In this document: piece after piece, positions 48,608 to 60,978 of the stretch | Numbering within the stretch: the stretch's first letter is position 1 | How the letters are laid out: each line of letters starts with the position of its first letter | From: Loxodes magnus | Lineage: Eukaryota > Ciliophora > Karyorelictea > Loxodida > Loxodidae | DNA length: 64,000 nucleotides | Assembly: GCA_946699065.1 (NCBI GenBank) | Contig: CAMPDV010001789.1 | Span: 1 to 64,000 of the forward strand | Direction: 5' to 3' | Notes under the pieces: model-generated | What the model was told of the DNA's origin: nothing | Databases searched by the model: none | What the model saw: only the letters and a program-made list of their open reading frames with translations | Program-made: the position numbers and the translations under genes

Positions 48608-49328
48608 AATGTGATAAGTATAATGATAGCAAGAGACTAAATATAAGATTAAGTTATTAAATATATTATATTCTCAGTTTTCCATAATCTATAAAAGAAT
48701 CAGCTTAGCAATTAAATTAAACTTAAGCCAATAAATTAGTAGAAAAGCTTTAATTAAAAGAATAAGTATATCATAAAGTCTAAGAACTAGAAGATTAAAT
48801 TAGAATAATAAATTCTAAGTTGAAATGAAGAAATAGGAATAGCTAATTAAAGGGAAATCTGATAAAATAGAAAATAGTTGTACAATAATCATCTTCATCA
48901 TGCAATTTCATTTAATCTTAATGCTTTAAGTTCTATATTTACACCTTAAGGTTTATAAACATAGTAATATAATGATAAAAACTTTGAATATAATCAAGAA
49001 AGTATTCATTTTAACACTTTAATAAGGAACTTAATTTAGACAAATAACTCAAGCAAAATAAGTTTCAAATAAGTATTTTTAAATCTTCTTCATTAGAATA
49101 GAAACGAATCAGGAGGATATAAAGCTAAAGATACAAATATTAATATTAAAAATAAGGTGCTTAAAAAGAAGTTAAAACATATCTAAGTAAATAAATATAA
49201 GTCACTATTATTATTTCCTTTATACTAAAAGGGAACCATAGTGAATATGTTTATCATAAAGTTCTTAATTCAGAGCTAAGATTTAGTTATGTATCCTCAT
49301 TAATATTTTTAACATAATCCTCTTGATA
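48608..49328. other. AT-rich spacer
   Basis: No supported gene. Frame-compatible hydrophobic sequence just before 49,329 may extend the next gene upstream. Confidence 0.3.
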
Positions 49329-49751
49329 ATGTAGTCATAAAATATTAAGCCAAACTATTTTATAGCGTTATATAAGGATACCTTTCGGAAGGTAGGTAGA
49401 ATGTAAGTGACGTAGTAAGGAAGATTGAGTATTTAGAAATTAGAAAACAAACTCTAATGCTTGATTTAAAATACTGAAAATAGTATTTAGAATTAAATTA
49501 AAATAGTTAATGAACTGAGTAATTGGACTTTATCTATTAAATAAATGATGACACTTTAAAAAATTTAATTGAATAAGCAAACAAAAGTAGAATATAGTAA
49601 TAAGTACAGGAGAAGAAGAGATGAACATAACTAGAGATAATAGCTTCATGATGAATAAAAGATGCTATATAAAAGTAGCCTAGCTAACAGATAATTAGAA
49701 AACTAGAAGAAGAGATATAAATATTAGTCAATATAAGAAAATCAAGACTGA
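49329..49751 (+). CDS. Gln/Asn-rich protein of unknown function
   Basis: 140 residues from ATG (MQSQNIKPNYFIALYKDTF) to TGA 49749-49751, ending in a very basic helical region (KYRRRRDEHNQRQQLHDEQK) and ENQD. Upstream in the same frame is a hydrophobic stretch (IFNIILLIM), so the protein may be longer and membrane-anchored. Family unknown. Confidence 0.4.
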
Positions 49752-50061
49752 ATCGAAATTAGTTAGAATACTCCTAAATCTTAAATGTCATCTAACTATC
49801 TTTTCTACTATCCACTTACAGCTCAAAGATTATAAATATATATCTTAAAGAAAAACAGTAATTAATACATTTCCGCATTTAGGTATTTCTTAAAACATAT
49901 TTATTCTTACACACAACTATTAAGTTAAAGCTTTTGAACTTTAGAGCAAATAAAGTAAATAAGCTTTATTTATTTTTTAAAAGTTAGATTTTAGCTTAGC
50001 TTTTGTTCTTTTACTTCAATCAACTTTTTAAATCTTAAATCTTAAATAAAGTTAAGATTAA

Positions 50062-50790
50062 ATGAAAAGTGATATATTAGACTCTATAAAGTCAATGACT
50101 TACTTTTTTAATGATTAATATCTAAAGCATGCATTTTTAGCCTACTAAGGATGTCATTAAAATATATTAGTAACTAAGAAGGAAATTAAAATTATAATAG
50201 ATTACGAAATTACTAAAGCTTAAAATTTAGACCAGGACGAGATTATTTAAGTCATATAAAAATAATTTTACAACAGTAAAATCAAGGGAAAGCTAATGAT
50301 TAGACATAAACTTTAACCTTTTAAGGATGTGACGCCAGCAAAATAAACTAATTCTTTGAGGTGATTTTCAATAAGGCAGTGAAAATCATAGAAGAAAGTA
50401 ATTAAAGAAGCTAGTGTTGCTTTCTAGGAAATTACAAATAGAAAATCAGAAAATCAGAAAATCAGAAAATCAGAAAAATTGATTGAGAATGAAGTTAGCT
50501 TTAATTTAGGGAACTTAGTAGCAAAATAATGAATTGCGATAATACAAAAAGAATGTTTAAATATTACCAGCTTAAAATTAAGAGATGTAGATTAAGCTTA
50601 AGAATAATAAGGTGGCTTTCTAAGAAATAGGAATAAATTAAATAAATTTTAAACTAAACTTCATGATAAGAATAGTTAAAGCAAACCTTATAATTTGCTA
50701 CCTGTTTGTTAATAAATATTTCTAACTACACAAATTAACTACAGAATTATAAGTAATAATTAACCAACTAAATCAATGAAAATATTTTGA
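50062..50790 (+). CDS. protein of unknown function, 242 residues
   Basis: A clean frame from ATG (MKSDILDSIKSMTYFFNDQY) to TGA at 50,788. Convincing composition throughout: ILVTKKEIKIIIDYEITKAQ, KKVIKEASVAFQEITNRKSE, FNLGNLVAKQWIAIIQKE and LRDVDQAQEQQGGFLRNRNK. Trp codons are TGA. A short 8-bp tandem repeat (GAAAATCA, about four units at 50,441-50,477) lies inside the frame. No family recognised. Confidence 0.55.
50441..50477 (+). repeat. 8-bp tandem repeat inside a gene
   Basis: GAAAATCA repeated about four times. Its length is not a multiple of three, so copy-number change would shift the host frame. Confidence 0.85.
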
Positions 50791-51011
50791 TAATCTAAGC
50801 TATGATTACAACCAACTAAAATACTTAAAATAGAGAGGACAAAATGCTAAAGAGCTAGATGCTTATAATAGCTAAATAAGTATGAGACGAAAAGTTTATT
50901 AGACCAACATAAAATATAATTAAAGGTGATAAGAGTACTTAAGCTTTCCTAGTTAGCTTCTACCAATTTATTTAAATTATAATGATAAAATATAATATTT
51001 AATATATAAAT

Positions 51012-51524
51012 AAAAAATTAGAAAATCAATAGGAGGGTATTTGCAAAAGTTATTCCAACATTTATAACTGTTAAATAACTTCAAATAGAATAGTTACAGT
51101 GAATCATAAAGATTCGTAAAAACTTTACTCAGAGAATAACTAAAAGAAGAAATGTAAAATGGAATAACTTTTTACTGATAAATTAGAAGCTTTTCGATAA
51201 ATAGTAATAAAATTTGAACTAAAGTAGATAAGACATTATGAAGAACATACTAGTAATAATTTACGTAATTTAAGAGATTGCAAGTTAAATATATTCTAAA
51301 AATGATTGAATTCTATTGATCTTTTAAACTACATCAATGAAATAATAAATAAGCATAAGCAAGAAATTTTATCCATCAATCAAAAGGATATTATAAGATA
51401 AATTTACTCAAGTTTAAACAATAATTATACGCTTGTTGTGAGAGGTTAATAGAGATTTTATGTACTAAATTTATTTAATTAAATAAGCAAAATAAATAAA
51501 TTTAATAGCATTATTTACAACTGA
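51012..51524 (+). CDS. coiled-coil protein, possible Cys/His N-terminal region
   Basis: The frame gives CKSYSNIYNCQITSNRIVTV, then HKDSQKLYSENNQKKKCKM, and then a long helical region (EQLFTDKLEAFRQIVIKFEL, YINEIINKHKQEILSINQKD) to TGA at 51,522. The spacing of Cys and His followed by a coil recalls B-box/coiled-coil proteins, and the coil resembles the one in front of the Kelch gene at 58.3 kb. ATG 51,159 is the first clear start; the Cys-rich part would need an upstream start. Confidence 0.4.
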
Positions 51525-51553
51525 ATCATAAAAAACTAAAAATATAAAAATTA

Positions 51554-51799
51554 ATGGATATCAAATTATAGCTAGAACTAGATAGAAAGAATTAAATAGA
51601 AATAAGAACTAAGATTTATAAAGTTAAACTAACGGGAAATAAATAAAGAACATAAAAAGAAAGCAGCAATTTCTAGCTTTAGTTTAGAGTTTAAAAAAGC
51701 ATTCACAAGAATTTCTTGTTAAAGTGTTAGGAATATAATCCATATTATTTAATTACATTTCAAACTGGATTGTTTGGTTTATCTTTTAATTATATTTGA
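51554..51799 (+). CDS. possible small protein downstream of the coiled-coil gene
   Basis: 81 residues, MDIKLQLELDRKNQIEIRTK..., to TGA at 51,797. It could be a separate gene or the next exon of the preceding one. Confidence 0.3.
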
Positions 51800-52128
51800 T
51801 TATAATTTCTATCTTTGATTATATATTTTAAAGATATTTAATTTTAATGAAGCTATTCATTATGAGTAAATTGAAAAACACAAATAACGCAAGGAATTGA
51901 ATTACCATTTAGTATCTGGCAAGATAGATTAAAGTTGGTTACTATCGAATATGTGTAGTAAGTAGTTTGAAGTGATTTTTCATACTATATCTAAGGTATT
52001 TTAGTGATTATAATTAATTTTTGTTTTTAAGTATTATTATTTAAGTTGAGTAACGAAATTCTATTTATGAATAAAGAAAACCAAAATAAATAGAAGTATT
52101 AATATGTACAACTTATAAAGTTTAAAGA

Positions 52129-54489
52129 TAATCACTTAAGCTTTTACCACTTAGGTAAATAAATTTTAATTTATAGCTTAATTTCCTTCCTTGGTATGAT
52201 CTTATTATTTAGCCTCCTTAAAAGATTAAAATTTTTTAGTTTATAAAGGCAATTAAAGCTTAATAAATATCTCTATTTACTGTAGCTGTTTGGTGTAATT
52301 ATGATTAAATAGCTAGTATTAATTTTGATTGAGCTGATACAAGCATTAAAATAATTTTAGAATGTTTAATGTATAAGCTTGATTTAAATTAAGTCATAAG
52401 CTTTGAATATAAAGATATTTCCTTAATTGAAATATTAATTTATGGTTTCTAGTGAGTGCTATGTGAAAAGTACTAGTAAGCTTTATAACTTTTGAAAATA
52501 AAAAGTTATATAGAAAATTAAATATACTAGAAACTGACTTAATATCAGATACCATTATCATAATTGCATTTTATCTATAGACACAATCAAATTTAAATAC
52601 AAACTATTTTTAAATTAAACCTTATCAGAGTAGGAGTCTAATAACTCAATTCTTCTGCTGAAAAACCCTTGGAAGAAGGATATCATTTAAATTCCAATCT
52701 AAATGCATTGAATATATAAAAAATACAGACTTTGCCAAATGAAAGCAGAACTATAAGAACATCTCATCCTTTAATAATGGCATGCTTAAGCTTTGTTAAA
52801 GTATTTCAAGAGCAAGCTATTATGCTATATAAGAGGTCTTTTTATCCATAATAACTAAAGCTTGCCTTAAAAGAGATGCTTGGTAGGTTTAAATCTAATT
52901 ATTATTCTATTTTTTAATATTAAACAGCACTTAAAATATTTAATCTTTATCTTTCAAAAGTTTCGTTTTGTAAAACCTTTAATGAGTGAATCGACTAAAT
53001 AAAGAGGTTAGTATGGTATCATCTATAAATTTTAACAAAAAGGGTATAAGATCCAGTAAAATTATACCTTAAGCAAGGCTTTCTAAAATAGCAAACTAAA
53101 GGGTAAATGTATCTTAATTATCTCTCTTTAAGAGTTGATTAAATAACTAATTTCATTAGTCTGATAAAAACTAGCACTTTACCCACCACAACCTCATAAC
53201 TAACAATTGACTTGATACTAAGAAAGCAAGTTGTATACTTTAGATTATAATATAAATTCTATACAATAATAAAGCTTATTAGATATAGCTAATTCTTTAA
53301 TAAAGCTTTAGCAGTAAGGATCAAATAAATATTGCTTAAGACTCCGTCTCTTAAAATAATCCTAGAAATAGTTAGTATAATGAATATAAAAGATCTAATA
53401 ATCAGCTGATATTAGTTAACTAAGCCTATGGTACTATAATTTTAATTCTTAACTATTTTTATCTCTTAATATTGAATACACAGCTAAAATCTAAAAAGTT
53501 GCATCTATTAAGATGATATTTAAATCACTATGACTTTATAAGATAAGCATGAATATTAAATTTTATTCTAAATATGCCCATAGATTTATCCATAAGAGAT
53601 TTGTATTACTTTTAATTAACTCAGAAACATATAAAATATCTAACAGTACCATAGCCTTTTATATGTAGATCCTACTTAATATGGTAGCTGCTATATATAT
53701 AATTAATATGGATAAAATAAAGGCTGAAATAAGCAAATTCTATCTTCCCTAGACTTTAATCAACTGTTAATACCAGAACTCTCAGCTTATCTTGATTTAG
53801 TTTTTAATAATTTCTTAACATACTTAAAAATAAATCTTTAAGTTAAGCCTCGTTATGGAATTATTTTAGGAGAGTTTTTATAAATATAGGTTTAAATTGA
53901 AAGCTAAAGAGTATAACTAAGGAGTTAAATACAGTGTATAAGAAGTTTGCTCAGTTATGAAATTAAAATAGAGCTATAAGCAAATTATATTAAATAGAAT
54001 GTTAAATTAAACTTATTATCTATATTAAAGTGTAAATAGAGGTGTAGAGACAAAGTAAGAAAAAGCTTAGTTAAAAGCAGTAAAGCAATAACTTTGCCTC
54101 TTAACTGAATAATTAGACTCTTTCCATAATTATTATAATAAGAGATTAATAGTCTATTCTTACTATAATAGGTAACAGAGAATAATAAAAAGACTTGGAA
54201 AGAACTAGAAACTACCTTTATATAAGTAATTTCTATTAATAAAAGAGAGAACAAGTTAGATCATATTTAATCAGATTTTGCTTATAAACTACTTTTTAAA
54301 CAAGATCTCCAAAATTTTATATCCACTTAAAAAGAGCTCGATGTGGAATTAAGAGATAGATTTTCAGAGAAATAATTGAATATAAATAAAAGTAGCTTAG
54401 TAAGAGTCACAGAAGAGAAAAGAAAGATATAATCAAGTAAGAAATACCACAAATTAAGAATTTATAGGCTAAATATATTAACTATATGA
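52129..54489 (+). CDS. large membrane protein, TmcB-like architecture
   Basis: One frame remains protein-like for about 780 residues to TGA at 54,487 (ending LRIYRLNILTI). An early segment reads IEILIYGFQWVLCEKYQQAL, which recalls the YGFFL...N..GLELL repeat-like block of the large ciliate TmcB-type membrane proteins. Later parts read HPLIMACLSFVKVFQEQA, SAYLDLVFNNFLTYLKINLQ and TWKELETTFIQVISINKREN. Several TGAs read as Trp. Near 52,150-52,300 a neighbouring frame gives clear transmembrane-type sequence (SLISFLGMILLFSLLKRLKF), so a short intron or frame change is likely and the true start lies upstream. The gene converges on the glycosyltransferase at 54,781. The family assignment is from memory and weak. 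Confidence 0.5.
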
Positions 54490-54780
54490 AGTAACTATTT
54501 AGAATGATAAATTAATTATATGATATATTCCTTACTTCTAGTCTTAATATAATCAATTATTAAACTTACAAATAAAAACTATTTAATAGGCTAAATTTAA
54601 AAAATGAAAAAGAAGGATAAAAAAAAGCTTAGAGTAACTAAAAAAAATTTTTAAAAATATAAGAAAAATTATGCTGATTGTATCAGTTAAAATTTAATGA
54701 TATATAAAGTAGCTAATATATATAATAACTACTTAGAGAAAAAATAAACTTTAAATTTTAATTAAAAGTATTAAAATAAT

Positions 54781-57210
54781 TCAAATTCTTCCTTTATATA
54801 TTCTCATTAAAAAATCCCAAGAATAGGTCTAAGTTGTTTTTAAAATTGTACTATTGAGCTAAAGCAAAATCTCGGGTTTCTAATTTGTGTAATTCAGTTT
54901 GAAATCTATTAATTATAAATATTAGATCATTACTTCTAGTTACTTTTAGCTCTCAGGGTTCAAATCTTTAGAGTGAACACCATCAATGTGACTTCAAGTT
55001 ATATGCTTTCCTCTTGGAATCGCAGGACTTACAAAAGTTTTCCTTAAATTTATATTGAAATGCCAAAATGCTCTGAGAATTCAATCACAAGGAACAAATA
55101 CATTCTTTAGTTCCTTTCAAATATAATTTGGAAGTATAAAATTTCAGTGCCAATTTGGCCTATCAAATCATACTTAATACAGAGATTAATTGTTTGTAAC
55201 ATTTCTAGCATAGTTTGTTATTGACACTGCACCTATTCTTTTCCCATACTTATCATTATGAATAAACTCTCTATTCATTCACTTACTATACTCGAAAAAA
55301 TCAACGGAATGATATATATCATCTTCACATCATAAAACTGATTTTGCTTTTAGATACTCAAATGTAAGATTGAGAAGAAAAAAAGCATTTTAAGCACATT
55401 GAAACTCTCCATCCCTTTTCCAGTTCTTAAAATCTTAAGGAGTTTCTGTTTTAGGATGCATTACATAAATAATATTTAAAATTCCTCTATTTTTAAATTC
55501 TTTTATGACATCTAAAACCTCTGATGAATTACCATCTTAAGATATTATTATTATAGTCTATTTTATTCCATCTGCTCTTTCCATATGCTATAAAGTTTAT
55601 CTTAAAATGTTATGTCTTTTATAAGCAGGGGTTACTATAGGATAAAGTGTTTCTATACTAAGATTAAATCTTTTTATATAAGCATCATATTCTTTTTTTA
55701 CTTATTCATAAATACCAGGATATCATTAGTTAAAAGTATAAGGTAAGCATACTCTTCAATCTCAAACCATTTAAAGAAAGTTAGACTAAACAACTTATCC
55801 GTAATGATATTTTCCTATTTTATATGCATCTCTAAGAAAAAATCTCTAATTTTCTTTGCTGGGTAAGAAATTATAATATTTTCCTTTTACTGGCTATTTT
55901 TTGTAAAATTCCAATATAGAATTTAAAGAAGCTGTTTCTTAGTTAAAACCTTAGTTTAATAGATTATACTAGGTAGAAAAAAAGAAATTCCTAAACTCTA
56001 AAGGATTAAGATTTCCTACTATTTCATTGTTTCCTACTTCTGGACTGTATTTCTTAACTACCTAAGCTCCTATTCTGAATCTTATAGCTGTTTACATTAG
56101 TCTATAATAATCCTAATCCTCTATTTTAATCAATTTATCATGTATTTTTATTTAAGCTTTTGGATGTTTAGAGTTTTCTTATACATCAAAGAAAGAAGTT
56201 CCTAAAGCTGTTAACACTAACTAGATATTGTATCATTAATTTTGTTTTATTTCAATCTAAGTATCATAATAATTGCATCCTCTATCAGATCCAGTTTCAA
56301 GTGTAATAGTTCATTTTTGATTAGAATACACAAGATATAAGAAATAACCTCAGGTATAGCTAAAGGAATCACAGCCTTCCATTTTATTTCCTAGAATAGC
56401 AAAGCGTTATTAATATTCTTTTTCAGTAGAGTTTTCTTAGCTTTAATTGAAAGACAAAGGTATATTATTTTAAAAGTTTAAGTCACTAAATTTAAACTTA
56501 ACTCATACAGAAATATAGAGTTCAGGGAAGTCAAAGGAGCGAAAAGGTCCATGGATAATGAACTACTAATCTTTTTTCAAACTTATAAGGAAATCAGCTT
56601 AAGGAGGGTTAATTTTCTTTAATCTCTACTAAATAATAGCTTTCTTAACTTTTTAAGAGTACTCTTATTGTTTATTTTTATCAATATAATTTGTATTTAA
56701 AGTTTAGTTTACCATTGTCTAATTTTTTAAGGTAACTTGTTCTGTTTTATTAAAGTTATTGCTGTCTAGAACACTTTAATCTGATTATAAAGTTTTCAAT
56801 ATATTTAAATAATTTTACTCTTGGATAGTGTTGTTTTATTAATAAATCTTAGAGTAGCTGGTTGTTTATTATGGGACTTTGATATTTTTCTTCTTTATTA
56901 AAGTTTTAATTTTATCCCATCCAATTAGCTGAGTTTCGTTTTACTAATATTCCTCTTAATTGGTCTTTTTCTATCTAATATCTTATATTTAGCTTAACTT
57001 TTCTTCATTAAAGGCTATATCTTACTAATTTGAAATATTCAAAGCCATTTAGATTTGTTCAAAATTTGAAGGAACAGATTGATATTTCTAGTGTTAGTTC
57101 TCAACTAATATGATAGTAATATTGTACTAAGAGGTGATGATGTAGAGGTAAAATATAATAGAAAGGCAGGAAGCAGGTATAAAGAGGTATAGTAACTTAA
57201 TGGGCTACAT
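54781..57210 (-). CDS. LamG-GT13 glycosyltransferase, 809 residues
   Basis: Intact frame from ATG at 57,210 (MQPIKLLYLFIPASCLSIIF, signal anchor) to TGA at 54,781, after Tyr-Lys-Gly-Arg-Ile. The domain order is as in its neighbours: Gln/Asn-rich stem, LamG-like domain from residue 220, then the GT13-like catalytic domain. The metal motif is CEDD with Glu629, followed by Ile-Tyr where others have Val. The C-terminal CDW and RGKH blocks are conserved. The closest relative is the copy at 45,811-48,285; the two differ mainly in stem and N-terminus. Product and location are inferred as for that copy. Confidence 0.9.
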
Positions 57211-57622
57211 TTTTAAATTATAGTATTTAACTTTTAATAAATTCATCTTATTAAATTATATATATGTCTTCCCTTTTATCTATTTAGCTTAACTATATTC
57301 ACTTTCTCTTCCAACTATCCTGCTAGGAAGTGATAAGTCAGGGATTAAAAAGCTTTTAAAAAGTAACTGGTTAGTGGAAATTGCAAAGAAGGTATCTAAT
57401 TGATAGATATTTAGCACTTTTGGTAAGATATTTTAGCTCTTATCACTTAATTATTTAATTTATTTACCTATTTGGAGTTTTTCAAAAACTAGATAGGAAT
57501 AGATTTATAAGAGGAACAGTTGCTAAGCAAAACTATTTTTTGGTTATTTAAGCTTACTGTAATTAAGTCTATTATACCCTTGAATCAGGCTAAAAAGGAT
57601 TAATATTCTTATTAACTTTGAT

Positions 57623-58255
57623 GGTACTTGAAATTAAGGAAAAATAGGATAAAGATGTTAAAGACACAAATATAAAAGATTCTAAAATAAACATATATAA
57701 ATTGAAAGTATATGAGAATATAAAAAGAATGCATTAGGAGCTTACAAACACATTAGAGTTACCATAAAGTAAAGATAAAGTAGTTAAGATATAGCTTATA
57801 TAATACACGCTATTTTAAGATAGAGTCTAAAAGATAAAACTCTATATATATAAATTTATAAATATCTGAATATTTAAAGGCTATCCAATTAGATAGCTCC
57901 AACTACAAGAAATATGTTCTAGCCTTTTAGTTATATTTGCTTATTTTAATAATCTACCTTATTCTAAGAAAAGCTTGTATAAATTATATTGCTTTTAAGA
58001 TAATAAAGTAGAGAGTAGAAATCATAATATTATCAAGCTAAACAAAAAATTATCTTAGAATGTTTGAAGCTTCTAGAGACTTAAAAGAAATATATTGAAG
58101 AGACTATTAGTAAAATAAGTGTATTTTACATCTTTATTCTGCTTTTAGAGCACTAAGGATTATTTTATTCACTTTAAAATGTTTGCTAACTTGAGAACTA
58201 ATCCATAAGTATTTTATACGATTAAATGATTTAAAGCTTATAAAGGCTTGAATGA
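57623..58255 (+). CDS. helical protein, possibly the 5' part of the Kelch gene
   Basis: The frame reads IWEYKKNALGAYKHIRVTIK, QIAPTTRNMFQPFSYICLFQ and IILECLKLLETQKKYIEET to a TGA at 58,253. The same frame continues past that TGA with protein-like sequence, so the codon may be Trp, joining this to the next gene. No ATG start located. Confidence 0.35.
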
Positions 58256-58256
58256 A

Positions 58257-59585
58257 ATGCTGCAAAATCATTTTTCTTAAATAAGTAACCTAACGGTAAA
58301 TGTATAGTAAAACTTTTTTAATGTTATAAGCATATATATGAGTAAGAATTTCATACTCAGATAAGATAAATCAAGTAAAACTAGAAGTATATTAAGAAAA
58401 TATAGCATAATGTTGATATCTTATAAAAGAAGGTATTACAGGTAGAGAGACTCTAAAGTAGTTCTTTTGAAGTAATCTAGAAAAAAACGAGGAGCTAGCA
58501 AATTTTAAAAACTAGTTTGAAAGTGAAATTAAAAACTAGATTTAGGAACTAGATACAAATCAAACTTATTTATAAGAACTAAATGAAAGTGATTTAGAAA
58601 AATTACTGAAGAACAAAGTATATGAAAAACTTGTAAACTTGAAAGAAGAGCATACAGTACTACCAAAGAAAATAGGTTTGGCATTTCCTACTGAAGAGGT
58701 TAAACAAGAAATCTAAAAGCAGTTACTACAACAATAAAAATCTTAGGAAAATATAACCCACACAAAAGAAACAAAAAATCAAAGTTAAAGTAAACTTTTT
58801 ACTCAATACCGCAGAGCTATTCATCACTCTAAATAAATTTAAATTTGCAATCTCAGTACAAAGTAAGTCATTTTAGAAAATTTAATTCATTCTTCATTAA
58901 AAGGAAATTGCACTTACTCATTATAAATATTCGATACTTAGATTATTCTTGCAGGTGGACATCCTAAAACTTCGCATATGAGCAACGTAACAAACATATA
59001 AGGAAATACCATTCTAAATGATGCTAAAATGAACTGTCCTAAGTAATTTCCATCACTAACTTTCAATAACAATAACTGGTTTATATTGTAAATGGTTGGG
59101 AGCAAAAGAAGTAATACCTGAAGGTATGCGAGAGTTATAATATCAACACTCATAATATTGATCTAATCTCCTAACATCCCTATAAAATGTACGGCAATGG
59201 TATTTGCTATGCTTTCGATATGATTTTTACTTTTGGAGGATAAAATGCAAGAAATAAAGTCTGCTCATACGAAGTGATAAGAGAAAAGTGAATAGAGTCT
59301 AAAGAAAACATGCCGAAATCATCAGGAGGTGTCGCAGCAGTATACAGTAGAGACATTAAGTCTATATTTTTGTATGACAACTGGAATGATTTTGGAAAAA
59401 CTTATATATGACTGTAAGAGTTTTAAAGAACATGAAAACAATTTCCTCAAAGTGAGCAAAGGTTCTGGTATAACGCTATATGTGAAAATAGTAAAATATA
59501 TATGTTTGACGGAAGTCCAAATTAAAGTGTATTCTATTAGTATTATTATGCAGGTAGGAAGGAATGGACGAAAGCAACTTAATGA
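58257..59585 (+). CDS. coiled-coil Kelch-repeat protein
   Basis: First comes a Cys/His-containing coil (CYKHIYEQEFHTQIRQIKQN and VDILQKKVLQVERLQ), then a second coil (LEKNEELANFKNQFESEIKN, EEVKQEIQKQLLQQQ). Kelch blades follow: IILAGGHPKT; VYIVNGWEQKKQYLKVCESY; ICYAFDMIFTFGGQNARNKV; IKSIFLYDNW...KWIESKENMP; and KIYMFDGSPNQS. Kelch blades form a beta-propeller used for protein binding, and a B-box-like coil in front is a common ciliate arrangement. The reading frame changes at about 58,470 and again near 58,990, consistent with very short introns. TGA 59,583 follows Lys-Ala-Thr-Gln. Blades lack some of the canonical Tyr/Trp pairs. Confidence 0.55.
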
Positions 59586-60070
59586 TTAATACATTAACTT
59601 TAAAATTTTTCCTTTATATAATATTAAAAAAGGTTTTAAAGCTTGTATATAAAAAGGAAAAGCTAATTAAAATTTAAGACTTTCATTAGGAAAAAATATA
59701 AATAAAAATAAATAAATCTCATATCTATTATTTATAAAATAAATATATATGAAGATAATAAAGATGAAACTAGATATTGAAGTATTAAACAAAATTCCAA
59801 GAGTTATTTCTTTAAAAATTATTAAAAAGGTATAAAATAGCAAAAAAGCTTAAAAATGGTATGCTAAATCTTTTAAGTTAAATAAATTTATAAATAACCT
59901 ACTTTATGATATTTTTTATTAGTCATATAAAGTAATAGGAAAATTTTAATGAATATTACAAGCTTTTTAATTAATAATCTAAATAGATGAGACTTTTAAA
60001 TTATTGATGTAATAATAAGAGAAAAACTTATATATATGCATGAGAAAAGAAGCTTTAAGATATTAATAAG

Positions 60071-60718
60071 ATGATAAAAGAAGATATCCTAATATATAAA
60101 TCTTTTAAGATTGAATAGGAAAAATTAAATAACCTTATTCAACTGATTTATTTGTTTATACTAGAACTGAAAAAATCATCAAACTTTTGATGTCAATTAA
60201 TAGATTAAAAGCTCCTAATTAAAAATTAAAAGATATTAAAGCATTTTTAAACAAATTTTATTACGCTTGCTTGGTGAAATTAAAAAGTAACCTAAATAAA
60301 CAAAAACTCGTAAATATTACAAAGAATTTAAATTTTTTATATAGATATTTTATATGTAAGATTTAACTAGATTTATCAGACTATTATACTTTAAACTAAA
60401 TAAGATTTATTTTCTTTATCTGAGATTTTAATTGCATCAAAATTAAATAAAATCTATTTGCTTATTATAATATAGAAAAAATTTGATTTTTTAATTACAT
60501 CTATTCTCTAAAATCTAATCCAATTATACGTTTTTATAAAGACATTGTGCTTCCTAAGATTTCATGTGTATTTCGAATATTTTAGTCAACTTATAATATC
60601 TTAGCTTATGGTATTTTATTATTGTTTGATTGCCTTAATGATATATAATTAAATTTCGCATAAAATCTTAAAATCAGAAAGCCAACATTTCTTCATCTTT
60701 TACCTTCAACTCTTTTGA
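60071..60718 (+). CDS. possible cyclin-like protein
   Basis: 215 residues from ATG (MIKEDILIYKSFKIEQEK) to TGA 60716-60718. The middle, IDILYVRF...LSEILIASKLNKIYLL, follows the pattern of a cyclin box (conserved 'LIASK-x-x-EI' helix). The first helix lacks the usual Trp-Leu-x-Glu-Val motif. Predominantly Ile/Leu/Lys-rich, so composition is only moderately convincing. I rate cyclin as a hint, not an identification. Confidence 0.3.
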
Positions 60719-60978
60719 TTGAAATATTGAATAATATTTAAGCTGATACTTAGTTTACTTTTAGCTTTATTAATTTGAAAGAAATTTAATAAGCATGAGC
60801 TTTTCATACTTATAATAGCTAAAATTCTGAATTTTACGTTGTATATTTAATGATTTTTCATTAATTTCTTTTATATATCTTTTGCAGTTTTTATTTCAAC
60901 CTTTTCACTTAGAATCTAGTGCTTTTAATTATATTAATAGTTGAGCAAAGAAGTACCTTTCTAGAATATTATGATAAA

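Noticed and set aside
58938-59589. Short standard-code frames on both strands over the Kelch region
   Set aside because: Kelch blades are read in a different plus-strand frame with TGA as Trp.
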